DNA from: Saccharopolyspora rosea
GTDB taxonomy: Bacteria; Actinomycetota; Actinomycetes; Mycobacteriales; Pseudonocardiaceae
Direction: 5' to 3'
Assembly: GCF_025643595.1 (NCBI RefSeq)
Contig: NZ_CP102826.1
Coordinates: 1 to 64,000 of the forward strand
Length of the DNA: 64,000 bases
Below the pieces are notes generated by a model, which saw only the letters and a list, made by a program, of their open reading frames with translations, did no database searches and was not told where the DNA came from. This document shows positions 31,776 through 40,547 of this stretch, in pieces (position 1 is the stretch's first letter; each line of letters opens with the position of its first letter). A program made the position numbers and the translations under genes.

Positions 31776-32414
31776 GTGACCGCAACGCCGGGACGTGCCG
31801 CGGCCGACAACGAGGTCCGGGTCTGCTCGGGACAGGTTCGATCTCCGCTCGGGTTCGCCGCCGCCGTCGACCGGATCGGCGAGCTCGCCGCCGAGACGCT
31901 GGGTTGGCCGGGCAGCGTGCTCACGCCGCTGCGGATCCTCGGGCGGCACGTGGTCCCGGTGGCCGAGCTGGTCCCCGAGGCGCACGCCGAACGCGTCTGC
32001 TTCGGCAGCGATCCGGTGCTGGACCGCGCCGAGACCGCCACGTGGGTGTGGCCGGAGATGGACGGCCGGGTGCCGCCGCCGGCCGCGCGCGTCACCGGGA
32101 TGCTCGCCCCGGCCCGCCACTGGCGCAGCGCGCTGACCGCCGCGGTGCCGTTCGCGCGGTTCACCAGCACCGCGATCGTGGTGCCCAAGAGCGTCGCGGT
32201 GGCCGCCGACTTCACCTCGACCTGCCTGATCCGCGCGCGCCAGTTCGGGATCGCGGTGCTCAGCGCGGACGGCGAGACCGTGGACGTGGAACTGCCGGGC
32301 CGCTGCTTCCACGACGAGCCCCCGGCCGAGCACACCGCCGTGTCCCGCTGGGTCAACGAGATCGTCTACCAGCAGCTCATCGCCGCCGAGGCGCCCGCGC
32401 CGTCGCGCAGCTGA
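31776..32414 (+). CDS. Hypothetical protein
   Basis: A 212-residue protein I do not recognise. No membrane helices or signal peptide are evident. Codon use is typical of the genome. GTG at 31776 has a GGGAGGCGGGAAG ribosome site. It lies alone between the IclR gene and an NAD(P)-binding protein, both 40-200 bases away. Confidence 0.7.
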   Translation: MTATPGRAAADNEVRVCSGQVRSPLGFAAAVDRIGELAAETLGWPGSVLTPLRILGRHVVPVAELVPEAHAERVCFGSDPVLDRAETATWVWPEMDGRVPPPAARVTGMLAPARHWRSALTAAVPFARFTSTAIVVPKSVAVAADFTSTCLIRARQFGIAVLSADGETVDVELPGRCFHDEPPAEHTAVSRWVNEIVYQQLIAAEAPAPSRS

Positions 32415-32460
32415 CCCCGCGTCCCGGCGGGCCGGACCGCAGACCTCTACGTTGGGTGGC

Positions 32461-33120
32461 ATGCGAGTCGTCATCGCCGGAGCGCACGGGAAGATCGCTC
32501 GACACCTAGGCCGGCTGCTGGCCGAACGCGGGGACTCGGTCCTCGGACTGATCCGCAACCCCGACCACGCGGCCGAGCTGCGCGCCGACGGGGTGGAACC
32601 GCGCCTCGCCGACCTGGAACTGATCGACGCCGCCGAACTCGCCGCGCAGCTGGCCGGAGCGGACGTCGCGGTGTTCGCCGCGGGCGCCGGGCCGGGCAGC
32701 GGGACGCCGCGCAAGGACACCGTGGACCGCGCCGCCTCGGTGCTGCTGGCCGAAGCCTGCGAGCAGGCGGGGGTCCGGCGCTTCCTCCAGATCAGCGCCA
32801 TGGGCACGACCCGCCCCAACCCGCCGGACGTGGGCGAGGCGTTCGGCGCGTACCTGGACGCCAAGCGGGCCGCCGAGGCGGACCTGCGCCGCCGCGACCT
32901 GGACTGGACGATCCTGCGCCCGGGGCGGTTGACCGACGACGCCCCGACCGGCCGGGTCCGGCTGGGCGCGTCGGTGGAGCGGGCCGAGGTGACCCGGGCC
33001 GACGTGGCGGCGGTGCTGCTCGCGCTGATCGGCGAGCGGCGCTCGGTGCACCGGGCGCTGGAAGTGGTCAACGGCGACGCACCCGTCGCCGAGGCCGTCG
33101 AGGCCGCCGTCGCGAGGTGA
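32461..33120 (+). CDS. NAD(P)-binding oxidoreductase (atypical SDR)
   Basis: 219 residues with an N-terminal Rossmann motif VIAGAHGKIARHLG. NmrA / biliverdin-reductase-B-like features follow: RRFLQISAMGT, AKRAAEADLR in the YxxxK position (YLDAKRAAE) and DWTILRPGRLTD. These atypical SDRs include flavin reductases and redox sensors; the substrate is unknown. ATG at 32461 starts directly at the fold. Confidence 0.85.
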   Translation: MRVVIAGAHGKIARHLGRLLAERGDSVLGLIRNPDHAAELRADGVEPRLADLELIDAAELAAQLAGADVAVFAAGAGPGSGTPRKDTVDRAASVLLAEACEQAGVRRFLQISAMGTTRPNPPDVGEAFGAYLDAKRAAEADLRRRDLDWTILRPGRLTDDAPTGRVRLGASVERAEVTRADVAAVLLALIGERRSVHRALEVVNGDAPVAEAVEAAVAR

Positions 33121-33157
33121 GCAGCGCAGCGCCCGCTGCGCGGAACGGCTCCGGCCG

Positions 33158-34465
33158 TCACGGCGGTCCGAGGACGCGGTCCAGGTAGGGGTTGCGGAAG
33201 GTGCCGTGCGGGTCGACCGCGGACCGCACGCGCCGGAAGTCCTCGAAGCGCGGATAGCGCCCGCGCAGCTCGTCGGCGTCGAGGCCGTGCACCTTGCCCC
33301 AGTGCGGGCGGCCCCCGGCGGCGGTGGCGATGTCCTCGAAGGTGCGGAACCAGTGCCGGTAGGGCATCCCGGCGAACTGGTGGATCGCGACGTAGGCGGT
33401 CGGCCGCCGGTACGCGGTGGACAGCCAGATTTCGTCGGCCGCCGCCACTCGGACCTCGACCGGGAACATCACCGGGTGCTCCAGCCGGCCGACGGCCGCG
33501 CGGAGCTCGGTCAGCACGTCGTGCAGCGCCTCGCGGGGCACGGCGTACTCGCTCTCCACGAAGCGGACGCTGCGGGGCGTGGTGAACACCCGGTGCGAGC
33601 GGTCGCTGTAGGAACGGGACGACCAGGTCGAGCCGCACAGCCGGTTCAGCGGCCGCACCAGCGCGGGCACCCCGCGCCCGACGCGGCACAGCGCGCCGAA
33701 CACCCGGTTCTCCAGCACCTCGTACTCCAGGAAGTGCCGCACCGGGTGCAGCGGTCGCGGGGGCCGGTCGTCCGGCAGCCGGTTGTTCCGCTTGACCAGC
33801 GTGTTCGACCCGTGCGGGAACCAGTAGAACTCGACGTGGTCGTTGTCCCGGACCAGGTCGTCGAAGCGCTCCAGCACCCCGTCCAGCGGCTCCGGGTGCT
33901 CGTCGGCGGCGAGCGCGAACGCGGGGACGCAGCGCAGCGTGACGGTGGTGATCACGCCGAGCGCGCCGAGCCCGACGCGGGCGGCGTCGAACAGCTCCGG
34001 CTCCTGCCGGGGCGAGCAGGTGCGCGTCGAACCGTCGGCGAGCAGCAGTTCCAGTTCCTCGACCTGGGTGGCCAGGCCGCCGAGGCGCGCGCCCGTGCCG
34101 TGGGTGCCGGTGGAGATCGCCCCGGCGACGGTCTGCCGGTCGATGTCGCCGAGGTTGGCCATGGCCAGTCCCAGCGCGTCCAGTTCGGCGTTGAGCTGGT
34201 GCAGCGGGGTTCCGGAGCGCACGGTGACCAGCCCGGTTCCCGGGTCGGCGCGCACGATCCCGGTCCACCGCGAGAGGTCCAGCGCGACGGCGTCCTGCGG
34301 GGCGCCGACCGGGGTGAAGGAATGGCCGCTGCCGAGCGGTCGGACGGTGCGGCCCTCGCGGGCGGCAGCGCTGATCGCCGCGGCGGCCTCTTCCGGATCG
34401 CGCGGGCTGACCGTGCGGTGGGGGATCGCGGTGGCGGTGCGTGCCCAGTTCGTCCAGGCGGTCAT
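33158..34465 (-). CDS. D-arabinono-1,4-lactone oxidase family FAD enzyme
   Basis: Oxidises sugar lactones or alditols with covalently or tightly bound FAD. The 435-residue product has the FAD_binding_4 region (PLGSGHSF, GAISTGTHGTG) and a C-terminal ALO domain with HWGKVHGLDADELRGRYPRF. The protein has no signal peptide. It is divergent from the aldolase-like gene across an 88-base gap that holds a perfect palindromic operator, so the pair is very likely co-regulated. Confidence 0.92.
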   Translation of the reverse strand: MTAWTNWARTATAIPHRTVSPRDPEEAAAAISAAAREGRTVRPLGSGHSFTPVGAPQDAVALDLSRWTGIVRADPGTGLVTVRSGTPLHQLNAELDALGLAMANLGDIDRQTVAGAISTGTHGTGARLGGLATQVEELELLLADGSTRTCSPRQEPELFDAARVGLGALGVITTVTLRCVPAFALAADEHPEPLDGVLERFDDLVRDNDHVEFYWFPHGSNTLVKRNNRLPDDRPPRPLHPVRHFLEYEVLENRVFGALCRVGRGVPALVRPLNRLCGSTWSSRSYSDRSHRVFTTPRSVRFVESEYAVPREALHDVLTELRAAVGRLEHPVMFPVEVRVAAADEIWLSTAYRRPTAYVAIHQFAGMPYRHWFRTFEDIATAAGGRPHWGKVHGLDADELRGRYPRFEDFRRVRSAVDPHGTFRNPYLDRVLGPP

Positions 34466-34501
34466 GGCCGAGCCCCTCCTTCGGGTGGGTAGCCGAAGAA
34501 A

Positions 34502-34524
34502 TTATGTGAAAGAGATTCACATAA
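34502..34524. promoter_or_regulatory. Palindromic operator between the oxidase and aldolase genes
   Basis: TTATGTGAA-AGAGA-TTCACATAA, perfect 9-base arms with a 5-base centre, located between two divergent starts. A related sequence at 36397-36413, upstream of the nearby TetR gene, matches it at 14 of 17 positions. TetR control of both promoters is inferred. Confidence 0.8.
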
Positions 34525-34553
34525 CAAGGGGGTTCGGCCTACCGTGTTGTGCC

Positions 34554-35732
34554 GTGCGGAACCTCGATGGCATCACCAGCGATCTCGACCCCCCGTTCGC
34601 GGTGGTCGACCTCGACGCGTTCCGCCGCAACGCGGCCGACCTGGTGCGCCGGGCGCGCGGTCGGCCGATCCGCATCGCCACCAAATCGGTGCGCTGCCGG
34701 GACCTCCTGCGCCGCGCCCTGGAAACCCCGGGCTGCGCGGGGCTGATGTGCTACAGCCTCGCCGAAGCCCTCTGGCTGCACCGGGAAGGTCTCAGCGACG
34801 ACATCCTCGTCGCCTACCCGACCGCCGACCGCGCGGCGCTGCGCGCGCTCGCCGCCGATCCGGCCGCCGCCGCGGCCATCGCGCTCGTCGTCGACTCCAC
34901 CGACCACCTCGACCTCATCGACGCCGCGGTCGGGCCGGACCGCCCCGACATCCGGCTGTGCCTGGAGGTCGACGCGTCCTGGCGCCCGCTGCCCGGGCTG
35001 CACATCGGCACCCGCAGGTCGCCCGTGCACTCGGTCGCCCAGGCCCGGGCGCTCGCCCGGAAAGCGGTGCGGCGCAAGGGGTTCCGGGTGGTCGGGCTGA
35101 TGGTCTACGAGGGCCAGATCGCCGGGCTCGGCGACGCGCCGCCCGGACGCCCGCTGCGCGCCGCCGCGCTGCGCTGGATGCAGCGGCGCTCGGCCGCGGA
35201 ACTGGCCGGCCGGCGGGCGGAGGTCGTCGCGGCGGTCCGCGCCGAGACCTCGCTGGAGTTCGTCAACGGCGGCGGCACCGGGAGCCTGGAGCGCACCGCC
35301 GCGGAACCGGCCGTCACCGAGGTCGCCGCCGGGTCCGGTCTGGTCGGGGCGACGCTGTTCGACTCCTACCGCGCCTTCCGGCCGCGCCCGGCGCTGCTGT
35401 TCGCGCTGCCCGTCGTGCACCGGCCCGCCGCGCGCGCCGCGACGCTGTTCGGCGGCGGCTACATCGCCTCCGGTGCGCCGGGTCGGGACCGGGAGCCCGC
35501 GCCGCACCTGCCGCGCGGTCTGCGCCTGACCGCGACGGAGGGGGCCGGGGAGGTGCAGACGCCCGTGGTCGGCCCGGCCGCCCGGCGGTTGCGGCTCGGC
35601 GACCGGGTGTGGCTGCGGCACGCCAAGGCGGGCGAACTCGCCGAGCGCTTCCCGCACTACCACCTGCTGGACGGCGACGAACTCGTCGCGACGGTGCCCA
35701 CCTACCGCGGCGAGGGCAGGTCGTTCGGCTGA
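34554..35732 (+). CDS. D-threonine aldolase / alanine racemase-fold enzyme
   Basis: 392-residue PLP enzyme of the fold-III class (amino acid deaminase/aldolase). The N-terminal alanine-racemase barrel has the PLP lysine region RIATKSVRCRDLL. The C-terminal D-serine dehydratase-like domain has the zinc-ligand segment RLGDRVWLRHAKAGELAERF. The substrate is probably a D-3-hydroxy amino acid. GTG at 34554 is the first in-frame start after the operator. Its 3' end overlaps the convergent TetR gene by 31 bases. Confidence 0.85.
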   Translation: MRNLDGITSDLDPPFAVVDLDAFRRNAADLVRRARGRPIRIATKSVRCRDLLRRALETPGCAGLMCYSLAEALWLHREGLSDDILVAYPTADRAALRALAADPAAAAAIALVVDSTDHLDLIDAAVGPDRPDIRLCLEVDASWRPLPGLHIGTRRSPVHSVAQARALARKAVRRKGFRVVGLMVYEGQIAGLGDAPPGRPLRAAALRWMQRRSAAELAGRRAEVVAAVRAETSLEFVNGGGTGSLERTAAEPAVTEVAAGSGLVGATLFDSYRAFRPRPALLFALPVVHRPAARAATLFGGGYIASGAPGRDREPAPHLPRGLRLTATEGAGEVQTPVVGPAARRLRLGDRVWLRHAKAGELAERFPHYHLLDGDELVATVPTYRGEGRSFG

Positions 35733-36349
35733 TCGTCCGGCAGCCGGTTCGACAGGTAGCCGCGGACGAGTTCCTTGGCCTCGGCGACGAGGGTGGGGTC
35801 CCCGGCGGGGGCGCGCCGGAACGCCAGGTGCAGGACCGCGTCCGCGGCCTCCACGGCGACCGACAGCGGCAGCGTCAGCTCGGTCGGGTCGAGCCCGAAC
35901 TCCTCGGCGATCAGCGCGGTGAGCTTCTCGGCGATGACCGCGTTGTTGTCCTTGCTCGGGTCCAACAGGCGCAGGTCGACGACGTCGCCGAAGTGCAACC
36001 GGCTGAAGGCGGGGACCTCGCGGTGCATCGTCAGGTAGACGTCGAAGACCGCGTCCACGGCGTCCCACCAGTGCTCCAGCTCCAGTTGCTCGAAACGGGC
36101 GGACACGGTGCGCACGAACCGGTCCAGGTTGCGCAGCGTGAGTTCCTGCACCACGGCGCGCTTGTCCGGGAAGAACTGGTAGAGCGAGCCGACCGCCACT
36201 CCGGCCCGTTCGGCGATGAGGGTGGTCGTCAACCCGTCGTAGCCCACTTCGTCGATGAGCTGAGCACACGCCTCCAGCATCTTCTCCACACGTTGCGCGC
36301 TGCGCTGCTGGACCGGCTTGCGGCGCAGCGGGGCTACTTCGGTAGGCAA
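35702..36349 (-). CDS. TetR family transcriptional regulator
   Basis: About 215 residues. The N-terminal helix-turn-helix contains GYDGLTTTLIAERAGVAVGSLYQFF followed by PDKRAVVQ. The C-terminal ligand domain is all-helical. I prefer the TTG at 36349, which lies 5 bases from AAGGAG and gives the family-like N-terminus PTEVAPLRRKPVQQRSAQRV. An ATG at 36379 would add ten residues. It likely represses the oxidase/aldolase pair and its own promoter through the shared operator sequence. Confidence 0.88.
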   Translation of the reverse strand: MPTEVAPLRRKPVQQRSAQRVEKMLEACAQLIDEVGYDGLTTTLIAERAGVAVGSLYQFFPDKRAVVQELTLRNLDRFVRTVSARFEQLELEHWWDAVDAVFDVYLTMHREVPAFSRLHFGDVVDLRLLDPSKDNNAVIAEKLTALIAEEFGLDPTELTLPLSVAVEAADAVLHLAFRRAPAGDPTLVAEAKELVRGYLSNRLPDDQPNDLPSPR

Positions 36350-36396
36350 GGCAACTCCTTGATCATGTTCTGAGACCATACTTGCCGACCGCGCCC

Positions 36397-36413
36397 GTGA
36401 TTCTCTTTCAGGT
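36397..36413. promoter_or_regulatory. Second TetR operator-like site (autoregulatory)
   Basis: GTGATTCTCTTTCAGGT matches the reverse complement of the 34502-34524 operator core at 14 of 17 positions, including the central TCTCTTT. It lies about 50 bases upstream of the TetR start. Confidence 0.6.
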
Positions 36414-36675
36414 GAGCCCTGGGAGGGGAGCCGAACCCGGCGGATCGGCGGTCTGGTCACCGGTGCCGGGGAGGGGCACCGGCGTTGTCCACAGTTTCCC
36501 GTTCGGGCCGGGCTCGCGGGTACGGACATGCCGAACACGAGTATCGGTCGAACGGGTGAACCCGCGACGACCGGCTTGACGGGTGCCCGGGCACTGTGCC
36601 GTACCTGTTCCACAGGATGACCGCTGACCTGCGGAGATGATCGCGTTAGCGGGGCGGCGTATGCGTTCGGTCATA
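36414..36675. other. Intergenic DNA between the TetR gene and the HAD-PvcA locus
   Basis: No supported gene. It contains one perfect DnaA box TTGTCCACA at 36485-36493 and short inverted repeats. Together with the promoter and mini-ORF that follow, it makes up the leader of the large gene at 36867. Confidence 0.5.
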
Positions 36676-36704
36676 TTGTCAGCGTGGAGGTCGCTATCTA
36701 GTGT
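36676..36704 (+). promoter_or_regulatory. Promoter for the first HAD-PvcA gene
   Basis: TTGTCA at 36676-36681 and TAGTGT at 36699-36704 with a 17-base spacer. The -10 hexamer equals that of the tRNA-Ile promoter. A transcript from here would have about 155 bases of leader before the large gene, including the mini-ORF at 36742. Confidence 0.6.
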
Positions 36705-36741
36705 GATCCGGGTCGTCATGCTCCGTGACAGAAAGGTAATC

Positions 36742-36870
36742 GTGGGTCACTGCGCGGCTGCCTCTCATCTTCTCGGTTTTCCCCGTTTTCTCCCCCGGCA
36801 GATCCCGGCGGGAGCCACGGCCGCGTTCGCCGCCGCCTACTCGCGCGCCCTGCGCGGCGTGACGCCGTGA
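36742..36870 (+). CDS. Candidate 42-residue leader peptide coupled to the HAD-PvcA gene
   Basis: GTG at 36742 follows GAAAGG by 5 bases. The frame ends TGA at 36868-36870, overlapping the GTG of the large gene (GTGA). The peptide is Ala- and Arg-rich (VGHCAAASHLLGFPRFLPRQ...), without a recognised domain; an earlier in-frame ATG is at 36718. It may only couple translation, or it may be a functional small protein. Confidence 0.4.
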   Translation: MGHCAAASHLLGFPRFLPRQIPAGATAAFAAAYSRALRGVTP

Positions 36871-39800
36871 CCGCGCGGCTGACCTCCAGACTCCCCGCCT
36901 CGACGGGCGGTACGCACGAGGCCGACGACCCGGCCCCCGGACCCTGGTCGCCGCTGACCGAGCGGGCGGCGAACGCGCTGCTGTCCGAGGGCGGCTACGG
37001 GCTCCGGGTCGAGTGGCGCGGGCAGTTCCGGCTCGCCGGTCCCGGCGCGGGCGTCGGGATTCCGCTCGGTCCCGCGCCGACCTGGGGCGACCTGTACGAG
37101 GCGCTGGTGCGGTTGCGCCGCACCCGCCGTCGCCGCGACCCCGCCTGGCTGTACCGGCTCACCCGGACCCTGACCGGCTCGAACACCGGCGAGGACGGTA
37201 CGGGGGCGATCGGTGTCGCCGAGGAGGTGCTGACCGCCGGGAGCGAGGACCTGGCGTGGCGGTGCCTGGACGCGGTCACCGATCCCGGCAGGCGACTGCC
37301 GCTGCCCGGGCCGGACCGACCGGTCGTGGTGTGCGTGCCGGAGCGGACCGTCGTCCTGGAGCACGTGGACTCCCGCGACCGGGCGCTGCGCTGGTTGCGG
37401 GGCTGGGAACGACTGGCGTCGGCCGTCGAGTCCGACCCGCTGCTGCGGATGCACTGCGCGACCCAGCAGCTGCCGGCCGCGGTCGTGGCCGACGACGTGA
37501 CGGCGCTGCTGCGCGTCCCGGAGCCGTCGCCCGCGCACCCGGGGCATCCCGGCGGGACCGTGGTCGTGCCGCTGGCGGCGCTGCGCGACGGCACCCCCGG
37601 GCTGCTGGACGCGGTGCTAGGCAACCGCTTCGAACGGCGCGAGGACGAACTCGGCTACTTCCTGGACCACTTCGTCCGCCCGCTGCTGCGGACCTTCCGG
37701 ATCGCCCTGGACCACCACCGGATCGGCCTGTTCTCGCTGGACGAGCGCGGCGTCGGCGTCGAGCTCTCGCCCGAGCTGCGGGCCACCGGGCGCATCGTGG
37801 TCACCGGGTGCGACCGGGTGGTCGACCGGCCGGACCGGGCCGAAGTCGACGGCGGCGTGTCCGCGCTGCTCGCCGGTCTCGACGCGCTGACCACCGCGTT
37901 CGTCCGGACCGGCCGGGCGGAACGCCTGGTGCGCGACGCGGTGCAACGGGTGGTGGCCGAGGAGATGCGCTACCTGGCGCCGAGCACGGCCGAACTCCTC
38001 GCCGGCGCGCAGCCGCTGCGGAGCTACGCGCACAGCGTGCCGGAATCGCAGGACACCGTGCTCCGGGAGGTGCTGTCCCGGGTGCAGGCGGCGACCCGGA
38101 AGCGCCGCCGAGAGCCCGACGCGCCGCAACCGGTCGTGGCGATCGACCTGGACATGTGCGGGATCGTGCCGCACGGCCGGATCCGCGACGCCGCCCGCGC
38201 GGTCGCCGGACCGCGGCCGGGTGCGCCGGACGGCATCGTCGAGCTCGCTCACCCGGACGCGCTGCCGGTGCTGCCCAGCCCGGTCCCGGCGGCCTGGCGC
38301 GCCTTCGTCGACCTCGGCGGGCTCGGCGCGCGCTACCCCGGGGTCGACTGGGAAGCGGTGCGCGTCGACTTCGTCCGCGCCCTGCAACCGAGGCTGCGCG
38401 ACGACCTCAGCGCCGACGGCGTGAACGCCGGGCTCGCGCGGTTCGTCTGGGACGTCCGCGATGCCGGTGGCCGCGCGGTGTTCTACACCGGACGGCGCGA
38501 GCGGTTCCGCGAGAGCACCCGCGCGGCGCTGGCCGCTGCCGGGGTGCCGGACGCGGCGCTGCTGTGCGTGCCCGCCGAGCCGCGCGACCGCCCCGGTGCG
38601 GCCAAGGCGGCTGCGCTGCGCGGACTGGGCGACGTCGTCGCGGTCTTCGACGACCAGCCGGAGGTGCGCGCGGCGCTGACCGAGGAGTTCCCCGGCGCGC
38701 TGGCGGTCGCGGTGCGGGCCCCGGGGGTGGCGGCCGCGCGGCTCGACGACACCGCCTCCGCCGTCGCGACCTTCGAGACGGCACCGCACCCCGGGCCGCC
38801 CGGACCGCGGCTGTCCAACACGCACTCCCTGGAGGAGCTGCAGATCGGCGCGCTGCGCGGCAACCGGCCGGCGCAGGACTGGGCGGTGCACCTGACCGAG
38901 GTCGAAACCCAGTCCATTGTGGACTCGGTGGTGGCCGACGTGGACCGCGCGGCGGCGCGGACGGCGCGCGCGGCGCTGGCCAAGTTCGCCCCGGGCGGGA
39001 CCGCCGATCCGGAGGAGCGCCGCGAGCGCACGCTCCGCGCGCTGCACCACGTGCTCACCCGCAAGCAGTTCCTCAAGGGATCCCGGTCGCACTACCGGTT
39101 CGACGACCTGCGCCGGGACGCCGAGCCGTTCCTGCGGCGCGGCGAGCCGATCGACGTGGTGCTGCTGGGATTCCCCGTCAAGCAGTGCCTGAACCGGCTC
39201 AAGGCGTCCGGCCCGCTGCCCGACCTCGCCGAGTTCGGCGGCATGGCCCGGTTGCGCGAGATGCACCGGGCGGTCAGCGCGGTGTACGAACCCGGCCTGC
39301 GGTTCAACATCCTCACCGACGGCAGGCACTTCCGGACCCGGCCGCCGTCGATCACCGCCGTCTACCGCCGCAGACTGCGGGAATACGCCGAGCTGGCCGG
39401 GATCGGCGGGCGCACCTCGGTCGAGGAGGTCGACGAGGTCGCGGTGCGCCGCCTCGGCGACGGCCTGCCCGCCGAGCGGGCGGAGCGGATCGACCGGTAC
39501 CGCAGGCTGCTCGCCGACGCGCTGCGACCGTTCGACATCACCGACAACCCGCTGCGCACCCTGGAACGCGTCCACGACTTCACCGCGCGGGTTCCGGAGT
39601 TCCACCCGAACGTCATCGGGTTGTTCCGGGAGATCCTGATGTCGCTGGTGTACTCGGTGCCGGTCCCGGCGCCCTCCGGCGCACCACGGCTGGAATGGTC
39701 CACAGTGGTCTATTCGGACATCTACAACGTCACCGACCCGACCGCGCCCGAGTCCGTCCGGCGGGCGCGCGCGGCCGTGCTGCGCCGCGCCTGGGACGCC

Positions 39801-40202
39801 GTGCTCCGGTACATGGCGACGATGCAGGTCGACGAGGAGTTCGGCTACGAGCGGATGTTCCCGAACCGCATCCGGCTGACGCTCAGCGCGGTCCGGCAGG
39901 GCTGCCTCGGTTTCACCTACCTCGGCGGCTCGGGGCTGCTGCCGTGGCAGGGCACCGGGGTCGTCGACCCGCGGGGCCGGGTCGCCGTGGACTTCGCCGT
40001 CTCCCTGCTCGACCAGGGCTTCGTCCCGGTGTACTCGCCGCTGCTCGGGCCCCGCCAGCCGTGGTTCATGGTGCCGGCCGACGCCACCCACCTCGACGTC
40101 CCCGGCGGTTCCCCGCTGCCGAGCCCGCGCAGCGCCGAACGCGCCACCGGCGTCCGCCTCGACCCGGACTTCGCCTCCCGCATCCGGCTCCGCCGGAAGT
40201 GA
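36867..40202 (+). CDS. Large three-part protein: N-terminal module, HAD phosphatase-like, DIT1/PvcA isocyanide-synthase-like
   Basis: 1111 residues. Residues 1-415 form an all-new-to-me module whose 230-320 part faintly recalls the C-terminal half of IucA/IucC siderophore synthetases. Residues 421-625 are a HAD fold with a full active site: Asp427 and Asp429 (DLD), Thr541 (YTGRR), Lys580, Asp595-Asp596 (FDD). Residues about 740-1080 resemble the DIT1/PvcA isocyanide synthases: GFPVKQ, LPDLAE, YEPGLRFNILTDGR, LLPWQGT, QPWFM. It starts at GTG 36867, overlapping the mini-ORF, and ends at a strong terminator. Its paralogue lies at 44525. Two codon triplets inside use rare ACA/ATT. Confidence 0.82.
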   Translation: MTARLTSRLPASTGGTHEADDPAPGPWSPLTERAANALLSEGGYGLRVEWRGQFRLAGPGAGVGIPLGPAPTWGDLYEALVRLRRTRRRRDPAWLYRLTRTLTGSNTGEDGTGAIGVAEEVLTAGSEDLAWRCLDAVTDPGRRLPLPGPDRPVVVCVPERTVVLEHVDSRDRALRWLRGWERLASAVESDPLLRMHCATQQLPAAVVADDVTALLRVPEPSPAHPGHPGGTVVVPLAALRDGTPGLLDAVLGNRFERREDELGYFLDHFVRPLLRTFRIALDHHRIGLFSLDERGVGVELSPELRATGRIVVTGCDRVVDRPDRAEVDGGVSALLAGLDALTTAFVRTGRAERLVRDAVQRVVAEEMRYLAPSTAELLAGAQPLRSYAHSVPESQDTVLREVLSRVQAATRKRRREPDAPQPVVAIDLDMCGIVPHGRIRDAARAVAGPRPGAPDGIVELAHPDALPVLPSPVPAAWRAFVDLGGLGARYPGVDWEAVRVDFVRALQPRLRDDLSADGVNAGLARFVWDVRDAGGRAVFYTGRRERFRESTRAALAAAGVPDAALLCVPAEPRDRPGAAKAAALRGLGDVVAVFDDQPEVRAALTEEFPGALAVAVRAPGVAAARLDDTASAVATFETAPHPGPPGPRLSNTHSLEELQIGALRGNRPAQDWAVHLTEVETQSIVDSVVADVDRAAARTARAALAKFAPGGTADPEERRERTLRALHHVLTRKQFLKGSRSHYRFDDLRRDAEPFLRRGEPIDVVLLGFPVKQCLNRLKASGPLPDLAEFGGMARLREMHRAVSAVYEPGLRFNILTDGRHFRTRPPSITAVYRRRLREYAELAGIGGRTSVEEVDEVAVRRLGDGLPAERAERIDRYRRLLADALRPFDITDNPLRTLERVHDFTARVPEFHPNVIGLFREILMSLVYSVPVPAPSGAPRLEWSTVVYSDIYNVTDPTAPESVRRARAAVLRRAWDAVLRYMATMQVDEEFGYERMFPNRIRLTLSAVRQGCLGFTYLGGSGLLPWQGTGVVDPRGRVAVDFAVSLLDQGFVPVYSPLLGPRQPWFMVPADATHLDVPGGSPLPSPRSAERATGVRLDPDFASRIRLRRK

Positions 40203-40252
40203 GAGCATGTCGTGCTCGTCGTGCGCGGCGAACCAGCCACGCGAGACGTATT

Positions 40253-40298
40253 AAAGGCCCTGGGGTTCGTTCGGGGACTACGAACCACAGGGCCTTTT
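40253..40298 (+). terminator. Strong terminator after the first HAD-PvcA gene
   Basis: An 18-base stem with one mismatch (AAAGGCCCTG... paired with ...CAGGGCCTTT) followed by T residues, 50 bases after the stop. It probably also serves converging minus-strand transcription. Confidence 0.88.
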
Positions 40299-40547
40299 CG
40301 AACCCCGAGGCCCGTCCGGGGAAACGGACGTCGGAGCCGTTGGATTCCGCGGACCGGCGCCGGTCGGGGGGAGGGGAGTGCGTCAGCACCGGCCCGCGGA
40401 AGTCTGTGCAGTTGTCGGCGGTGGCCGGCGAACGCTCGTCGAGGTCGGGGGTCACGACTCACGTCCGCCGGCCGCCGTCAGGCGGATGCTCGGTCTGTTC
40501 CGGGTCGGGGAGGAGGTGTTGTGCTGTCCGGGACCGAGTCCGCCGGT

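Noticed and set aside
40212..40547. Plus-strand frames after the first HAD-PvcA gene
   Set aside because: They span the terminator and lack ribosome sites; no family resemblance.
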